Of a stretch of DNA of 24,132 nt, positions 23,881-24,132 are shown piece by piece. The first letter of the stretch is position 1. Each line of letters starts with the position of its first letter. The notes under the pieces were generated by a model that saw only the letters and a list, made by a program, of their open reading frames with translations, was not told the origin of the DNA and made no database searches. The position numbers and the translations under genes are program-made. Source of the DNA: an uncultured Agitococcus sp. (GTDB lineage Bacteria; Pseudomonadota; Gammaproteobacteria; Pseudomonadales; Moraxellaceae). The stretch is from the NCBI RefSeq assembly GCF_937920075.1, contig NZ_CALETI010000329.1, positions 1-24,132 on the forward strand. The letters run 5' to 3'.

Positions 23881-24132
23881 TCAAGCCATTTCCTGAATAG
23901 ACAAAATTTCTAAATTTTTCATTTCAGTAGAATTACAAACATCTATTTTGTGATATTTTTTACTTTCTGAATCATATAAATAAACACATTGAATCGCATC
24001 AAATGGTATATTACCTATAATTGTTGCTTCAACTTTTGGGTAGAATTTAAAATTATATCCATTCTTTTCACCCTCTGTTTTCCATTTTAAATATAAATCT
24101 TCTCGATTGATATAATTAACGCATTTATCTGT
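23881..24132 (-). CDS. Unknown protein, 3' end only (cut by window edge)
   Basis: An open frame with no stop runs from the right edge to TGA at 23883-23881, giving the last 83 residues of a longer protein. It reads TDKCVNYINREDLYLKWKT at the edge and ends NLEILSIQEMA. Codon use is very AT-rich (many AAA, AAT, TTA, ATA), unlike the genes to the left, which with the nearby toxin-antitoxin pair suggests acquired DNA. It has no membrane segment or motif I recognise. The 5' end lies beyond the window. Confidence 0.6.
   Translation of the reverse strand, partial: TDKCVNYINREDLYLKWKTEGEKNGYNFKFYPKVEATIIGNIPFDAIQCVYLYDSESKKYHKIDVCNSTEMKNLEILSIQEMA

Noticed and set aside
1..24132. CRISPR arrays, tRNA or rRNA genes, complete insertion sequences
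   Set aside because: I saw no regularly spaced direct repeats, cloverleaf-like sequences, rRNA-like sequence or transposase frames in the window.

Overview
The window reads as the chromosome of an AT-leaning gammaproteobacterium, probably Pseudomonadales and perhaps Moraxellaceae-like. This rests on the gmk-rpoZ-spoT cluster followed, after an interruption, by ridA, and on a complete Gram-negative Pel exopolysaccharide operon. I would not name a genus from sequence alone.

Layout. Positions 1-3043 lie on the minus strand: the 5' end of an exported protein cut by the window edge, a class-I-type polyphosphate kinase 2 (PPK2) with a long N-terminal extension, and a DUF3422 membrane protein. The plus strand then carries gmk, rpoZ, an intrinsic terminator/attenuator hairpin, and spoT. 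From 6460 to 18769 follows a tightly packed pel operon in the order A-B-C-D-E-F-G. Next come ridA, a TIGR04219-like outer-membrane beta-barrel protein with a strong terminator, and ppc (phosphoenolpyruvate carboxylase) behind a short dispersed inverted-repeat element. The right end (22954-24132) is accessory: a Phd/YefM-VapC toxin-antitoxin pair on the minus strand, a small frameshifted plus-strand ORF, and the 3' end of an AT-rich unknown minus-strand gene running off the window.

How the genes work together. PelF (glycosyltransferase), PelG (membrane transporter), PelD (c-di-GMP receptor with an RxxD site) and PelE form the inner-membrane synthase. PelA trims and deacetylates the polymer in the periplasm. 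PelB and PelC take it across the outer membrane. The stringent-response enzyme SpoT, Gmk (which supplies GDP) and RpoZ form the housekeeping block next door.

Most notable points. (1) PelB, normally one polypeptide with an inner-membrane anchor, TPR scaffold and outer-membrane barrel, is encoded here as two genes. One is a membrane-anchored TPR protein of 301 residues. The other is a 934-residue TPR plus beta-barrel protein with its own Shine-Dalgarno site and its own signal peptide, so the split looks evolved rather than a frameshift. (2) The 12.4-kb pel operon sits between spoT and ridA, which are neighbours in Pseudomonas, suggesting insertion into a housekeeping operon. (3) Several short inverted-repeat elements lie at gene borders: around gmk, after pelG, and in the ppc leader.
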